Positions 20,886 to 30,909 of a DNA stretch of 64,000 nucleotides are shown in pieces. Under the pieces are notes generated by a model, which worked only from the letters and a program-made list of their open reading frames with translations, was not told the origin of the DNA and ran no database searches. Within the stretch, counting starts at the first letter, position 1. Every line of letters begins with the position of its first letter. The translations under genes were made by a program, and so were the position numbers. Source of the stretch: Aquiluna sp. (GTDB taxonomy: Bacteria; Actinomycetota; Actinomycetes; Actinomycetales; Microbacteriaceae). Location of the stretch: contig JAGYIJ010000001.1 in NCBI GenBank assembly GCA_018402685.1, positions 186,001 to 250,000 on the forward strand. The letters run 5' to 3'.

Positions 20886-21529
20886 TAGAGCATGTCTCCC
20901 GACAAGATCCCGTCCTCGAGAGCGCGCTTGAACAGATCCACCTTGGTAGCAGCCTCGCGGCCCAATTTGGCATATTTCACTCGCACGCGGTCAATGTGCT
21001 CCTTGGCACTTGACTGCTTTATCTCAAGCTGAAATGCCACCTGCTTCAAGCTCATGCCCGAGGCATAGAGCGAGAGCACCTCGCGCTCCCGCACCGAAAG
21101 GTTGGCATCTTTGAACAACTTGTCGGCATCGATAGTTGCCGAGGTCTCGGAGTTATTGATGATTGCGCCCTTGGCCGCCAGTCGGATTGCCTCCGCCAGC
21201 TCAGCCATCGGTTGAGACTTTGGAACAATCGCAATTGCACCGGCTCGCAAAGCAGACCGCATCAAGTTTGGTTTGTCGGCGATGCTAAAAATCAAAACTG
21301 CGGGACCGGCATCAACCAGGCGTTCGACATTTGTTGCCACCAGGGAACCATCATCCAAAGAGAGGTCGGTAACAACGACCTCGCAGTCTTTGCCCTGGAT
21401 TTGTGCAAGCAGTTCATCAACGGTTCCCGCCGACCCTGCCAGATCAAAACCAAAGCTGTCACAACTGCCTTCGAATCCAAGCCGCACGGCCTCGTGGTCA
21501 TCGACTATGGCAACCCGCACTCTTTCCAT
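20885..21529 (-). CDS. LuxR/NarL-family response regulator
   Basis: A 214-residue regulator. The receiver domain (1-120) has the acidic pair Asp10-Asp11 (VDDHEAVRLG), phospho-acceptor Asp near residue 54 (VVTDLSLDDGS) and Lys in IVPKSQ. A LuxR-type helix-turn-helix (about 145-205) contains LSVREREVLSLYASGMSLKQVAFQLEIKQSSAKEHIDRVRVKYAKLGR. It is first in a three-gene operon with the sensor kinase and the kinase-like membrane protein, coupled by overlapping stop and start codons. Targets are unknown. Confidence 0.88.
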   Translation of the reverse strand: MERVRVAIVDDHEAVRLGFEGSCDSFGFDLAGSAGTVDELLAQIQGKDCEVVVTDLSLDDGSLVATNVERLVDAGPAVLIFSIADKPNLMRSALRAGAIAIVPKSQPMAELAEAIRLAAKGAIINNSETSATIDADKLFKDANLSVREREVLSLYASGMSLKQVAFQLEIKQSSAKEHIDRVRVKYAKLGREAATKVDLFKRALEDGILSGDML

Positions 21530-21538
21530 TCGAACAGA

Positions 21539-22701
21539 TTAGCGGGACAGACCGACAACTGTTTCGAAGTGGTGGGTGTGAGGAAAGATATCAAAGGCTT
21601 TCATGGTCTTTATCTGATAGCCGGCGGCTATCAGGGACTGAAGGTCCCTTGATAAAGCAACCGGATCGCATGCCACGTAAATAATGTTTCTTGGGTTTAG
21701 CCGAATCAGTTGGTTCACCACTTTGCTCGCAGCTCCAGATCGTGGTGGGTCGAGGATCACGGTGTCGAAGCTGCCCTCGGCTCGGGTCCGCAAAAACTTT
21801 AAGACGTCCGCCTTTTGAAACTTCAGATTTGCCAGATCCGCCGAGGATTTCTCCCCAGCTGCAACGGCCTTCGCTGAGGACTCAACGGCAGTGAAGTTGG
21901 CGTTTGCAAACACCACAGAGCTGGTTGCGGAGAACAGACCTGCTCCCGCGTAGAGATCAAGGTTTTGCTTGCCGGCATCAAAGTCCAACAGTTTCTCAAC
22001 CTCGATCACCTGCTCGCTCAAGGTGGAAGCAGCGTGTTTGTGGGCTTGCCAAAAACCTCCGACAGCCAGTCGGAAGGTTCTGCCGCCAACTCGCTCCACG
22101 AGCTGGTTTGAACCCTGAACCTTTTGATCAACCATCCACTGCAAATCACCGGTGTTGCTGGCTGCGATCTTGATCTTCTCAACGCCACTGAAGTTTTTTA
22201 GGTGCAGTCCTAACTCTTCGATCTCCTGCACCGCCAAGGGAAGTTCTTTGGTGAAGACAATCTCATTGCTGCGCGATTTGGAGGGTCCGGCTAAACCAGA
22301 CTGGTCGACATTGAGTTGAATGCGAGTTCGGTAGCGAAGGCCATCTCCGCATCGTCCTTGACCGCCTCAACCTCAACATCTGATTCGACCTTGGCCATTC
22401 TTGAGAGGTTTTCTCTCAGCACCTGGCTTTTGAGTTCGCGTTGATAGTCAAGTGAGATGTGACCAAACTCTGCACCTCCGGCGCCCTTGGCTGCCGCCTT
22501 CCAGAAGTGCGGCACGCGGTGCTCGCTCGGCTCTAGGACCTCGACGACCTCGGCCCTGGAAAAGCTCTTCGCGCTCTCGGTTATTTCGACCTCGACCTTT
22601 TCGCCGGGAAGCGCACCGGCTACGAAGAACACCTGCCCTTTGTCTCGGGCAACAAACACGCCACCATGGGCAACTTTTTCAATTTCGAGGGTAAGTCTCA
22701 C
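21539..22701 (-). CDS. RNA m5U methyltransferase with TRAM domain, TrmA/RlmD family (frameshifted in this sequence)
   Basis: SAM-dependent uracil-C5 methyltransferase of rRNA or tRNA. The N-terminal TRAM domain (LTLEIEKVAHGGVFVARDKG, VFFVAGALPGEKVEVEI) leads into the central region. The C-terminal domain has SAM motif DLYAGAGLFS, ILDPPRSGA, and YVACDPVALSRDL with the catalytic Cys; the end HFETVVGLSR is typical. The frame breaks at about 22341-22346, where one base is missing before GLRYRTR; restoring it joins the two halves and gives about 387 residues. The usual Fe-S cysteines of RlmD were not seen in the N-terminal region. It starts with GTG 22701, divergent from maf. Confidence 0.85.
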
Positions 22702-22720
22702 GGGCCAAGTGTTCCACAGC

Positions 22721-22726
22721 TAGCCT
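22721..22726 (+). promoter_or_regulatory. -10 hexamer, leaderless start of maf
   Basis: TAGCCT ends six bases before the GTG at 22733 and no ribosome site is present. Leaderless transcription is inferred. Confidence 0.5.
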
Positions 22727-22732
22727 TGCAGC

Positions 22733-23332
22733 GTGACCAAATTAGTCCTCGCCTCCACCTCGCCCGCTAGAAAAAAGTTGCTCACCGAGGCTGGAATCAC
22801 TTTTGAAACCATCGCTCCCGGGGTTGATGAGGACGCTCTGGTTATTAGCCAGGCTCCAACTACTGCGCATGAAATGACAGAGCTCTTGGCCAGAGCAAAG
22901 GCCATGGCGGTCGCCGATCAATTTGAATCGACCCTGGTGCTTGGTTGTGATTCGGCCTTGGAGTTTGAAGGTCAGATTCTGGGAAAGCCCTATCAACCGC
23001 AGGTTGCAATAGAGCGCTGGCAACAGCTGCGCGGCAAGTCTGGCTTTTTGTATTCCGGTCACCATTTGATTGACACTTCCAGTGGCAAAGCGCTCTCAGC
23101 GGTTTCTAGAACCGAAGTGCACTTTGCCAATCTCAGTGATCAAGAAATCAATACCTACGTTGCAACCGGTGAACCACTAAATGTCGCGGGTGCCTTCACG
23201 ATTGATGGGCTGGGCGGAGCCTTTATAGAGCGGATCAGTGGCGACTACCACACGGTGGTTGGACTATCGCTGGTTGAGTTGAGAAAGCTGGTGATTGGCC
23301 TGGGCCATGACTACCAGGCGCTCTGGAGATAA
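22733..23332 (+). CDS. maf: Nucleoside triphosphate pyrophosphatase, Maf family
   Basis: House-cleaning enzyme that hydrolyses non-canonical or excess (d)NTPs to NMP and pyrophosphate. It is 199 residues with the family start [19 protein letters not shown], the catalytic Asp region [18 protein letters not shown], and [28 protein letters not shown] near the end. GTG 22733 is the start. Its place just before the acyl-CoA carboxylase alpha gene is a conserved actinobacterial arrangement. Confidence 0.93.
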   Translation: MTKLVLASTSPARKKLLTEAGITFETIAPGVDEDALVISQAPTTAHEMTELLARAKAMAVADQFESTLVLGCDSALEFEGQILGKPYQPQVAIERWQQLRGKSGFLYSGHHLIDTSSGKALSAVSRTEVHFANLSDQEINTYVATGEPLNVAGAFTIDGLGGAFIERISGDYHTVVGLSLVELRKLVIGLGHDYQALWR

Positions 23333-23369
23333 ACCCAGCAAAAAGCCGAATTTTTTGTGTAAACCTAAT

Positions 23370-23398
23370 AATTCCAAGTGGGAATTCGCCAATAAGCT
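23370..23398 (+). promoter_or_regulatory. Inverted repeat and -10 upstream of accA
   Basis: AATTCC (23370-23375) and GGAATT (23381-23386) form an inverted repeat with a five-base centre. TAAGCT (23393-23398) ends eight bases before the ATG at 23407, where no ribosome site is visible. The repeat covers the -35 position, as expected of an operator. The regulator is unknown. Confidence 0.4.
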
Positions 23399-23406
23399 AT
23401 CGGATT

Positions 23407-25179
23407 ATGGCCCTTCGACAAATAAAAAAATTGCTGATTGCAAACCGCGGTGAAATAGCAGTTCGAGTCATTAGGGCAGCCAAGGACAGCGGCATCGAGA
23501 CCGTCGCAATCTATGCAGACGGCGACAGAGGCGCTCAGCACGTCAAACTCGCCGACACCGCCTACTCACTCGCAGGTGAGAGTGCGACCGACACCTATCT
23601 ATCCATCGAAAAGGTAATCGCCATTGCCAAGCGCTCTGGCGCAAACGCTATCCACCCCGGCTACGGATTTCTATCCGAGAATGCAGATTTCGCTCAGGCG
23701 GTAATAGATGCAGACATAATCTGGATTGGCCCGAGCCCAGATTCGATTCGCCAGCTCGGCGACAAGGTATCCGCTAGAAAAGTTGCGGAAAGCGTTGGTG
23801 CACCTCTAGCCCCAGGAACTATCAACCCGGTCGAATCGGTGCAGGAAGTCAAAGACTTCGTCTCTCAGCACGGCTTACCAGTTGCAATCAAGGCGGCTTT
23901 TGGTGGCGGTGGTCGCGGCATAAAGATCGTCAGGGAAGAATCCGAGATCGAAGAGCTCTTCGAATCCGCGACCCGAGAGGCTGTAGCCGCCTTTGGCCGC
24001 GGCGAGTGCTTTGTCGAAAAGTATTTGGATCGACCTCGCCATGTTGAGACCCAGTGCCTTGCCGATGCCCATGGCAATGTGGTCGTGATTTCAACTCGAG
24101 ACTGCTCACTGCAGCGCCGACACCAAAAACTCGTCGAAGAGGCTCCCGCTCCGTTTCTAACTCAGGAGCAAAACCAAAGACTCTACGAAAGCTCGAAGGC
24201 CATTCTCAAGGCAGTTGGCTACTTGGGTGCCGGCACCTGCGAGTTCTTGGTTGCGCAAGATGGCACCATTTCATTTTTAGAGGTCAACACCAGGCTGCAG
24301 GTCGAGCACCCGGTCTCCGAGGAGGTCACTGGTATTGACCTAGTTCGCGAGCAGTTCAGAATTGCTCAGGGCGAGGCACTTGGCTATGACGACCCCGTCA
24401 TCAACGGCCACTCGATTGAATTCCGCATCAATGGCGAGGACCCCGGGAAAAACTTCTTGCCTGCCCCCGGGCCAGTGCAGCTCTTTGCTGCACCATCCGG
24501 CCCCGGGGTGAGGGTGGACTCGGGTGTGGTTTCCTCCGATGTGGTTTCTGGGAACTTCGACTCGATGATTGCAAAACTCATCGTCACCGGCAAAGACCGT
24601 AACCAGGCGCTAGAGAGATCCAGAAGAGCTCTCCAGGAGATGCAGGTTCACGGACTGCCGACAGTTTTACCCTTCCACAGAGCAATCGTTAATCACCCGA
24701 GCTTTATTGGTGATGGCAAGAACTTTGGCATCTTCACCCGCTGGATTGAGACCGACTGGGATAACGACCTAGAGCCTTGGAGTGGCGAGAGTGTTGAGAT
24801 TCCAGCCCTTGAGCCGCTCAAGGAAGTCGTGGTTGAGGTTGAGGGCAAACGAGTCGCAGTCAGTGTTCCGAAGCGACTACTTGTTGGCGAGATTGGCTCA
24901 GCTCAGGGTCATGCCCCTAAGCGCAGGAGCTCTGCCCACTCCACCTCCCACACCAAAGCCAAGGGCAACTTGCTGGTTGCCCCAATGCAGGCAACGGTCG
25001 TGAAGCTAAATGTCAAAGAGGGCGACAGCGTGCAGGCGGGCGATTTGGTCTTGGTTTTGGAGGCCATGAAAATGGAGCAGCCAATCACGGCTCATCGAGC
25101 CGGAAAGATTCAAGGCATCGGAGTGCAGGTCGGTGACACCATTTCCTCTGGCACCAAGCTATTGGAGATAGCCGACTAG
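23407..25179 (+). CDS. accA: Acyl-CoA carboxylase alpha subunit (biotin carboxylase plus biotin carrier)
   Basis: Carboxylates its own biotin with ATP and bicarbonate, for transfer by the AccD subunit. In the 590-residue protein, residues 1-450 form biotin carboxylase: [17 protein letters not shown], the ATP-grasp glycine loop [48 protein letters not shown] and [17 protein letters not shown]. After a linker, residues 520-590 form the carrier domain with biotinyl-Lys in [10 protein letters not shown]. This is the actinobacterial AccA3 pattern (AccA3/BCCP in one chain). It is intact. Its stop shares CTAG (25176-25179) with the convergent LpdA-like gene. Confidence 0.95.
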   Translation: MALRQIKKLLIANRGEIAVRVIRAAKDSGIETVAIYADGDRGAQHVKLADTAYSLAGESATDTYLSIEKVIAIAKRSGANAIHPGYGFLSENADFAQAVIDADIIWIGPSPDSIRQLGDKVSARKVAESVGAPLAPGTINPVESVQEVKDFVSQHGLPVAIKAAFGGGGRGIKIVREESEIEELFESATREAVAAFGRGECFVEKYLDRPRHVETQCLADAHGNVVVISTRDCSLQRRHQKLVEEAPAPFLTQEQNQRLYESSKAILKAVGYLGAGTCEFLVAQDGTISFLEVNTRLQVEHPVSEEVTGIDLVREQFRIAQGEALGYDDPVINGHSIEFRINGEDPGKNFLPAPGPVQLFAAPSGPGVRVDSGVVSSDVVSGNFDSMIAKLIVTGKDRNQALERSRRALQEMQVHGLPTVLPFHRAIVNHPSFIGDGKNFGIFTRWIETDWDNDLEPWSGESVEIPALEPLKEVVVEVEGKRVAVSVPKRLLVGEIGSAQGHAPKRRSSAHSTSHTKAKGNLLVAPMQATVVKLNVKEGDSVQAGDLVLVLEAMKMEQPITAHRAGKIQGIGVQVGDTISSGTKLLEIAD

Positions 25180-26598
25180 TCGATCGGCTGGTGCAGTGCG
25201 CTAGCGGCCTCCGCTATCGAACCCGATAGCGATGGGTAGACGGTGTAGGTCCTGGCTAATTGGTCCACCGTCAACCTGTTCTCGATTGCCATTGCGATTG
25301 GATAGATCAAATCTGATGCCCTCGGGGCAACCACGACTCCACCAATCACGGTTCCCGAACCGGTGGATGCGTAGAGCTTGATGAAACCCTCACGGATGCC
25401 CTGCATCTTTGCCCTTGGGTTGGTCTCAAGCATCACCTTTTCAATTTCACCTCGAACCAGACCCTGTTCAATCTCGGACTGAGACCAACCGACCGAAGCA
25501 ATCTCCGGTGCAGTGAAGACGTTAGATGCCACATTGCGCAGCCTGAGTCGGCGAGGAGACATCTCCCATGGTGTGGTAGACGGCGGTGCGGCCCATCATT
25601 GCCGAAACCGAAGCCAGCGGCAGTGCGGTTGAGCAATCACCAACCGCGTATACATTTGCCCGCGAGGTTCTTGCAACCTTGTTCACAATCACATGACCAG
25701 ACTCGTTTAGCCTGACTCCGGCCTCTTCGAGGCCTAGGCCTGCGGTGTTTGGAATAGCACCAACCGCCATCAGGGCGTGAGAACCCTCGATCACCCTGCC
25801 GTCTTCTAGAGTCACCTTGACACCATTGCCGGTGTTCTCGACTTTTTGGGCTCTGGACTTATTCATAATCTGCATGCCGCGGCGCTTGAAGACATCCTCA
25901 ATCAGATCTGCTGCGTCCTCGTCGCTGCCTGGCAACACCTTGTCGCGAGAGGAAATGAGTGTGACCTTGCTGCCGAGGTAGAGGTAGGCGGAGGCAAACT
26001 CTGCTCCGGTGACACCAGAACCGACCACAATCATGTGCTCGGGGAGTTCTTTGAGGTTGTAAAGCTGCTTCCAGTTCAAAATTCGCTTGCCATCTGGCAT
26101 CGAGTCTTCAAGCTCCCGCGGGAAAGCGCCCATCGCCAAGATGATGGTCTTCGCTTCAATGCGTTCAGGTTCTCCGCCAACGGTTGGTTGCACCATCACG
26201 TGGTGGTTACCATCCAGCCAGCCGCGACCAGAAATGATTTTGACGCCCTCTTTTTTGAGGGTGGTGAGCATGTCCTCGGACTGGTTTTTGGCGAGCGATA
26301 AAAGTCTTTTGTTCATGACCGAGAAATCGATCTCTACCTTTGGCTCTATCTTCTTGCCATCGAGTGAGAAGTTAACCCCGAGGGTCTTGGCAACAGACAC
26401 TCTTTGAGCGGCTTCGGCAGTTGCAATCAGGGTCTTGGAGGGGACCACGTCGGTGAGAACCGCGTTACCGCCAATCCCGTTTTCCTCAATCAGAACCACT
26501 TCGGCTCCGAGCTGGCGGCCCGCCTTTGCGGCCTCGTAGCCGCCTGGGCCACCGCCAATGATTACGATTCGATGGATTGCAGTTTGTTTTGAGCTCAC
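25176..26598 (-). CDS. lpdA: LpdA-like NAD(P)H-quinone dehydrogenase, flavoprotein (frameshifted in this sequence)
   Basis: FAD pyridine-nucleotide oxidoreductase of about 474 residues, resembling M. tuberculosis LpdA (Rv3303c), which reduces quinones with NAD(P)H. FAD motif [16 protein letters not shown] motif [15 protein letters not shown] and NVYAVGDCS are present. The redox-cysteine loop of true lipoamide dehydrogenases is replaced by [14 protein letters not shown] with no Cys, and the C-terminal catalytic His is replaced by [13 protein letters not shown], as in LpdA. The frame breaks near 25558-25567, where one extra base separates AVYHTMG from [18 protein letters not shown] 26598 is the start, with AAGGAAG upstream. 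Confidence 0.85.
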
Positions 26599-26638
26599 GG
26601 GCTTATTCTTCCTTAGTTCTGGTGATCAGTTCGCCAGC

Positions 26639-26644
26639 TAAACT
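26639..26644 (+). promoter_or_regulatory. -10 hexamer, leaderless start of punA
   Basis: TAAACT ends eight bases before the ATG at 26653. The spacer is cattttttt-like and has no ribosome site, so a leaderless message is likely. Confidence 0.5.
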
Positions 26645-26652
26645 CATTTTTT

Positions 26653-27474
26653 ATGACTCATCCACTCAACGCCGAGGGCGTAGACCCCTTTGCTATTGCT
26701 TCAGAGGCCGCGAAACAGATCGCCGAAAAATCCGGAATTACCAACCACGACATCGCGCTAACCCTCGGGTCTGGTTGGGCCAAAGCCGCAGATCTGATTG
26801 GCGAAACCGTGAGTGAGATACCCGCCAGTCAGATCGTTGGATTTTCAAAGCCGGCAGTTGTTGGACACGTCGGAACCATCCGATCGGTGAGACTTCCCAA
26901 TGGCAAACACGCTCTGGTGATTGGCGCTAGAACCCACTTCTATGAGAACCACGGCGTCAGAGCCGTGGTTCACTCAGTAAGAACCGCCGCGGCAGCGGGT
27001 GCAAAGGTGATGGTGCTGACAAATGGCGCTGGAGGCATTCGCAAGGAGTGGGCTGGTGGTGCTGCAGTTTTAATTTCTGATCACATCAACCTGACTGCCG
27101 CAAGCCCTTTGGAGGGTGCAACCTTTATTGACCTAACCGACCTCTACTCCAAGCGGCTAAGGGATTTGGCCAGGGAGGTCGACTCGACACTTGATGAGGG
27201 TGTTTACTGCCAGTTCCGAGGCCCACACTACGAAACCCCAGCTGAGGTTCAAATGGCAAAGACTATGGGTGGGGACATCGTTGGCATGTCAACCGCCCTA
27301 GAGGCAATCGCCGCAAGACAGGCCGGCATGGAGGTGCTGGGCATGTCTTTGATTACCAACCTCGCAGCCGGGGTGCAGTCCACCCCGCTCTCACACGAAG
27401 AGGTCCTGCAAGCCGGCAAGGATGCCGAGGCAAGGATCTCGGAGCTGTTGGCAAAGATTGTGGTCAAGCTCTAA
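26653..27474 (+). CDS. punA: Purine-nucleoside phosphorylase
   Basis: Phosphorolysis of (deoxy)inosine and guanosine to base and (deoxy)ribose-1-phosphate. The 273-residue protein is of the trimeric PNP type: ALTLGSGWAKAADLIG phosphate loop, GARTHFYENHGVRAVVH, LTNGAGGIRKEW, and FRGPHYETPAEVQMAKTMGGDIVGMSTALEAIAARQAGMEVLGMSLITNLA split across the substrate site. It directly abuts the phosphomutase gene (27475) that can use its product, and faces the nucleoside salvage operon on the other strand. Confidence 0.95.
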   Translation: MTHPLNAEGVDPFAIASEAAKQIAEKSGITNHDIALTLGSGWAKAADLIGETVSEIPASQIVGFSKPAVVGHVGTIRSVRLPNGKHALVIGARTHFYENHGVRAVVHSVRTAAAAGAKVMVLTNGAGGIRKEWAGGAAVLISDHINLTAASPLEGATFIDLTDLYSKRLRDLAREVDSTLDEGVYCQFRGPHYETPAEVQMAKTMGGDIVGMSTALEAIAARQAGMEVLGMSLITNLAAGVQSTPLSHEEVLQAGKDAEARISELLAKIVVKL

Positions 27475-29097
27475 ATGGACCATTTATCCGCTGCAAAAAC
27501 CTGGCTCGAACAAGATCCCGATCCAGTTACCAAGCAAGAACTTGAAAAGCTCATTCAGTCACAAAACCTAGAAGAGCTAGCGGCACGCTTTAGCTCCAGG
27601 CTGGAATTTGGCACCGCTGGCCTGCGAGGTGAACTGGGGGCAGGCCCAAACCGCATGAACCAGATTGTGGTGGCGCAAACCGCATTTGGGCATTGCAAGG
27701 TTTTTGAAAAAGAACGAGTCTTCTTATTTGGATGCCGCAGGCCAACTAAGTGTCGTCATTGGCTATGACGGAAGAGTGAACTCGGATGTTTTTGCAAAGC
27801 TCTCAGCCGAGATATTCGCAGCTGCGGGAATCAGGGCAAGGCTATTTAGCAAACTGGTGCCAACCCCAGTTGCGGCCTTTGCCGGAAGACAGCTCTCTGC
27901 CAGCGCAACGGTGGTCGTTACCGCAAGCCACAACCCACCAAGGGACAATGGCTACAAGGTCTACCTCGGTGGCGAAAATGGCCACTCCCAACTGGTGCCG
28001 CCCCAAGATGCTCAAATCGCAAGCGAGATAACTCAGATAGCCAACAACACAGTATTTCCTGAGATAGCTCGCTCTGTTGATTTCGAGTACCTGGAAGACG
28101 CAGAAATCAACGCTTATCAAAACAGAGCTCTAGAGCTAATTGGGAATTCAGAAAACCTCAGGGCTCAAAGAGCAGCAATCAAGATTGTCTACACCGCAAT
28201 GCACGGAGTTGGCCACCGCTACCTCGCTGAGATTTTCGCAAACGCCGGGTTCCAAATCCACAGCGTCGAAGAGCAGCAAGAACCCGATGGCAGTTTTCCC
28301 ACTGTGGCATTTCCAAACCCCGAAGAGCCGGGGGCTATGGACCTCTCATTTAGCCTTGCGGAAGCTATTGCAGCGGACCTGGTGATTGCCAATGACCCGG
28401 ATGCCGATCGGCTGGCAGTGGGCTATGGCGCGCCCCCAGGATGCTCACCGGTGACCAGGTTGGCGTGCTGCTGGCAGATTTGATGGCCCAAAAAGGCGCC
28501 AGAGTGATTGCAAACTCGATCGTCTCTGAGGACCTAAGCCAGTTAGCTGAGCACCACGGCATTGGATATCAGCAAACCCTCACGGGATTCAAGTGGATCT
28601 CAAAAGTTGCAAACCTCGACTACGGCTATGAAGAGGCACTGGGTTACTGCGTGGATCCTCACTACACCCCGGACAAGGACGGCATTACCGCTGCCCTTTT
28701 GATAGCAGAGCTAGCGAGCGAACTTAAGGCCAAGGGCAAAACCCTCGGTGATGAGCTTGCAAGGCTCGCAAGCCTCTTTGGCGAAAGTGCCACCGGGCAG
28801 GTCTCAATCAGGGTCAGCGATCTCTCACAAATAACCAAGGTCATGGCCGCCCTAAGGAACCAACCACCAGCCGAGATTCTGGGCAGCGATGTTTTAGTTG
28901 AGGATTACCTAGAGAAGACAGGCACTAAAAAAACCGACGCCCTGATCTTTACCGGATCTTCACTAAGGGTGATTTTCCGCCCCTCTGGGACCGAACCAAA
29001 GCTCAAGTGCTACCTGCAGTTCAAGGGCGCAGATTCGCAAAAGAAGCTGAGCGAATTGGCAAATTGGGCAAAAGAATTGATTGCCGAACTTAGCTGA
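27475..29097 (+). CDS. Phosphohexomutase/phosphopentomutase-type phospho-sugar mutase (two frameshifts in this sequence)
   Basis: About 540 residues of the PGM2-like family, which handle hexose-1-P and (deoxy)ribose-1-P. It has FGTAGLRGELG, the phospho-serine loop TASHNPPRDNGYKVYLG, metal loop ANDPDADRLAV, FKWISKVANLDYGYEEALGY region, and phosphate loop RPSGTEPKLKCYLQ. Two compensating indels interrupt it: an extra G in GGG at 27688-27690 (before IARFLKKN) and a missing C in the C run at 28433-28437 (before RMLTGDQVG). It starts on the base after the punA stop, so ribose-1-P from PunA would feed this enzyme. Substrate preference is inferred from that context. Confidence 0.85.
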
Positions 29098-29377
29098 GTG
29101 CCTCTGAAAGCTTTTGGGTTAGCTCCGAAAGGTCGAAGATGTTTTTCACGACCACCACCTCAGAGCGAATATCGCTTGCGATGCCCTCTAATTCTGGGGT
29201 AATTAAAAGAATCTGAGCCAGCGAATCTGGGCTGATGGCTTCCTCGATTGCGACCGCCCTAACAGTCGCCTCGATGCCCAAATCTGAGAGCACTCGATCC
29301 GCATTGGACTTCAGTAAAACAGAGGTTCCAATGCCCGCACCGCAGACCGCATAAATCAACACACCTAATTCAACCAA
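29090..29377 (-). CDS. PTS system IIB component, ascorbate (UlaB)-like
   Basis: A 95-residue PTS IIB protein. The phospho-acceptor Cys lies in the P-loop-like IYAVCGAGIGTS after the first strand, as in UlaB and the lactose/galactitol IIB fold. The start is TTG 29377, directly after the TAG of the IIA gene, so the pair is coupled. No IIC transporter gene is present anywhere in the window; the neighbours are nucleoside salvage genes. It may pass phosphate to a distant IIC or act in regulation; both are inference. Its 3' end overlaps the convergent phosphomutase gene by eight bases. Confidence 0.8.
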   Translation of the reverse strand: MVELGVLIYAVCGAGIGTSVLLKSNADRVLSDLGIEATVRAVAIEEAISPDSLAQILLITPELEGIASDIRSEVVVVKNIFDLSELTQKLSEALS

Positions 29378-29818
29378 CTAGTGGCTCAGGATTTGGCGAA
29401 TAACGCTTTCAGCGGAAGCTTTTAACAAACTGTTCACAATCGATTGCTCACTCATCAAAAGCGCAAACTCCCCCAACATCTCAATATGTTTCTCGCTATC
29501 TGGTGTGCAAAGTGAGAACACGAGGCTGATCGGATCGTTAGCTGTTGCCCCCGAACTGACCGGATTGTTGAGCTTCAAAAGGCTGAGCCCCGGGCTAATC
29601 ACATCTTCAGCCGGGTGAGCATGAGCGATTGCGATTCCAGGCGCCACCACAAAATAGGGCCCGAGCTTTTGAAAATTCGCAAGCACGCGATCGACATATT
29701 CGGCCTTAGCGTGACCGGCAATAACCAGCAGGTTGGCGGATTGCGCAATCGCTTCGGAGAAGCTCTCCGCGCTGTCTATGACAGCTATTGACCCTGGGGC
29801 AAAAAGACTAGCTCGCAC
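29378..29818 (-). CDS. PTS system IIA component, mannitol/ascorbate type
   Basis: A 146-residue protein of the PTS EIIA type-2 fold. The active-site His is in GIAIAHAHPAEDV, followed by the conserved SLLKLNNPV and DPISLVFSLCTPDSEKHIEMLGEFALLM segments seen in UlaC. The frame is open to TTG 29845, but GTG 29818 has AAGAGG with good spacing and was chosen; it overlaps the adenosine deaminase stop by 11 bases. Placed last but one in the nucleoside operon, with IIB after it and no IIC. Confidence 0.8.
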   Translation of the reverse strand: MRASLFAPGSIAVIDSAESFSEAIAQSANLLVIAGHAKAEYVDRVLANFQKLGPYFVVAPGIAIAHAHPAEDVISPGLSLLKLNNPVSSGATANDPISLVFSLCTPDSEKHIEMLGEFALLMSEQSIVNSLLKASAESVIRQILSH

Positions 29819-30899
29819 CCATTGCCTCTTGAAAGCCGATTTCAATCATTTCCATTAGCTCTTCACGCTCGGGCAAGCCCTGGAAGGCTGCCTCCGCAGC
29901 GTTTAGCTGGAACTGTTCTAGATCGGCAATCGAGTAGCCAAAGGTGTCGACCAGAATCTCGAGCTCCTTTGTCAGATTCGTGCCACTCATTAGGCGGTTA
30001 TCGGTATTCACCGTCACCTTGAATCCCAAGTCATACAAGATGTCAAAGGGGTGATCGGCCATGGTGTCACCGAGCTCAGCGAACGCTCCGGTCTGCAAAT
30101 TCGATGACGGCGAGGTCTCGAGGGCAATGCCTCTGTCGTGAACCCACTGCGCCACCGGACCCAGGACCACAAGATCGGTGTCGCCCTCGGTGCGAGAGAA
30201 CATGATGTCCTCCACCAACCTGACTCCGTGGCCAAGTCTCAGTGCGCGACCAGAGACAATGGCATCCTTGATCGATTCAATTCCGTCTGCCTCACCGGCG
30301 TGAACGGTGACCGGAAATAGTTCACTAGCAAGATAGTCAAAGGCAACCTTGTGCCTAGACGGCAAAAAGCCCTTCTCCGCACCCGCAATATCAAACCCAA
30401 CGACTCCCTCGTTTCGGTGTCTGACTGCAAGCTCTGCGATCTCTAAACCGCGATCGGCATGCCTCATGGCAGTCACCAACTGGCCGGTTCTAATGAATCC
30501 ACCCTGATCGGCAACCTCGGCCATGCCTCGCTCTAGACCGTCTTGCACCGCCTCAACGGTCTCATCAAGACTCAAGCCTCTAGTCAGGTGCTGCTCTGGT
30601 GCCCAGCGCAGCTCGGCGTAGATAACGCCCTCGGCAGCTAGATCAATCACGGCTTCATAGGCAACTCGCTCGAGTCCCTCGCGAGTCTGCATCACGGCAA
30701 CCGTGTGGTCAAAGGTCTCCAGGTACTGCACCAAAGAGCCCGAGTTTGCGTTCACGCTGAACCAGTCCGCTAGATCTAACGCATTGTCCTTTGGCAACTG
30801 GTGACCAACCTCGGCGGCCAACTCAATGATTGTTTGGGGTCGCAAGCCTCCATCCAGGTGATCGTGGAGCGAAATTTTGGGAAGCTTGGCGATGTCCAT
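29808..30899 (-). CDS. add: Adenosine deaminase
   Basis: Deaminates adenosine and deoxyadenosine to inosine forms, the substrates of PunA. In 363 residues it has the zinc motif SLHDHLDGG (His-x-His), the GFDIAGAEKGF substrate loop, PVTVHAGEADG (zinc His and catalytic Glu), RLGHGVRL, and NTDNRLMSGTNL with the zinc Asp region. ATG 30899 has TAGGA about ten bases upstream. It follows deoA by 10 bases in the operon. Confidence 0.95.
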   Translation of the reverse strand: MDIAKLPKISLHDHLDGGLRPQTIIELAAEVGHQLPKDNALDLADWFSVNANSGSLVQYLETFDHTVAVMQTREGLERVAYEAVIDLAAEGVIYAELRWAPEQHLTRGLSLDETVEAVQDGLERGMAEVADQGGFIRTGQLVTAMRHADRGLEIAELAVRHRNEGVVGFDIAGAEKGFLPSRHKVAFDYLASELFPVTVHAGEADGIESIKDAIVSGRALRLGHGVRLVEDIMFSRTEGDTDLVVLGPVAQWVHDRGIALETSPSSNLQTGAFAELGDTMADHPFDILYDLGFKVTVNTDNRLMSGTNLTKELEILVDTFGYSIADLEQFQLNAAEAAFQGLPEREELMEMIEIGFQEAMGAS

Positions 30900-30909
30900 T
30901 TATTTGGTC

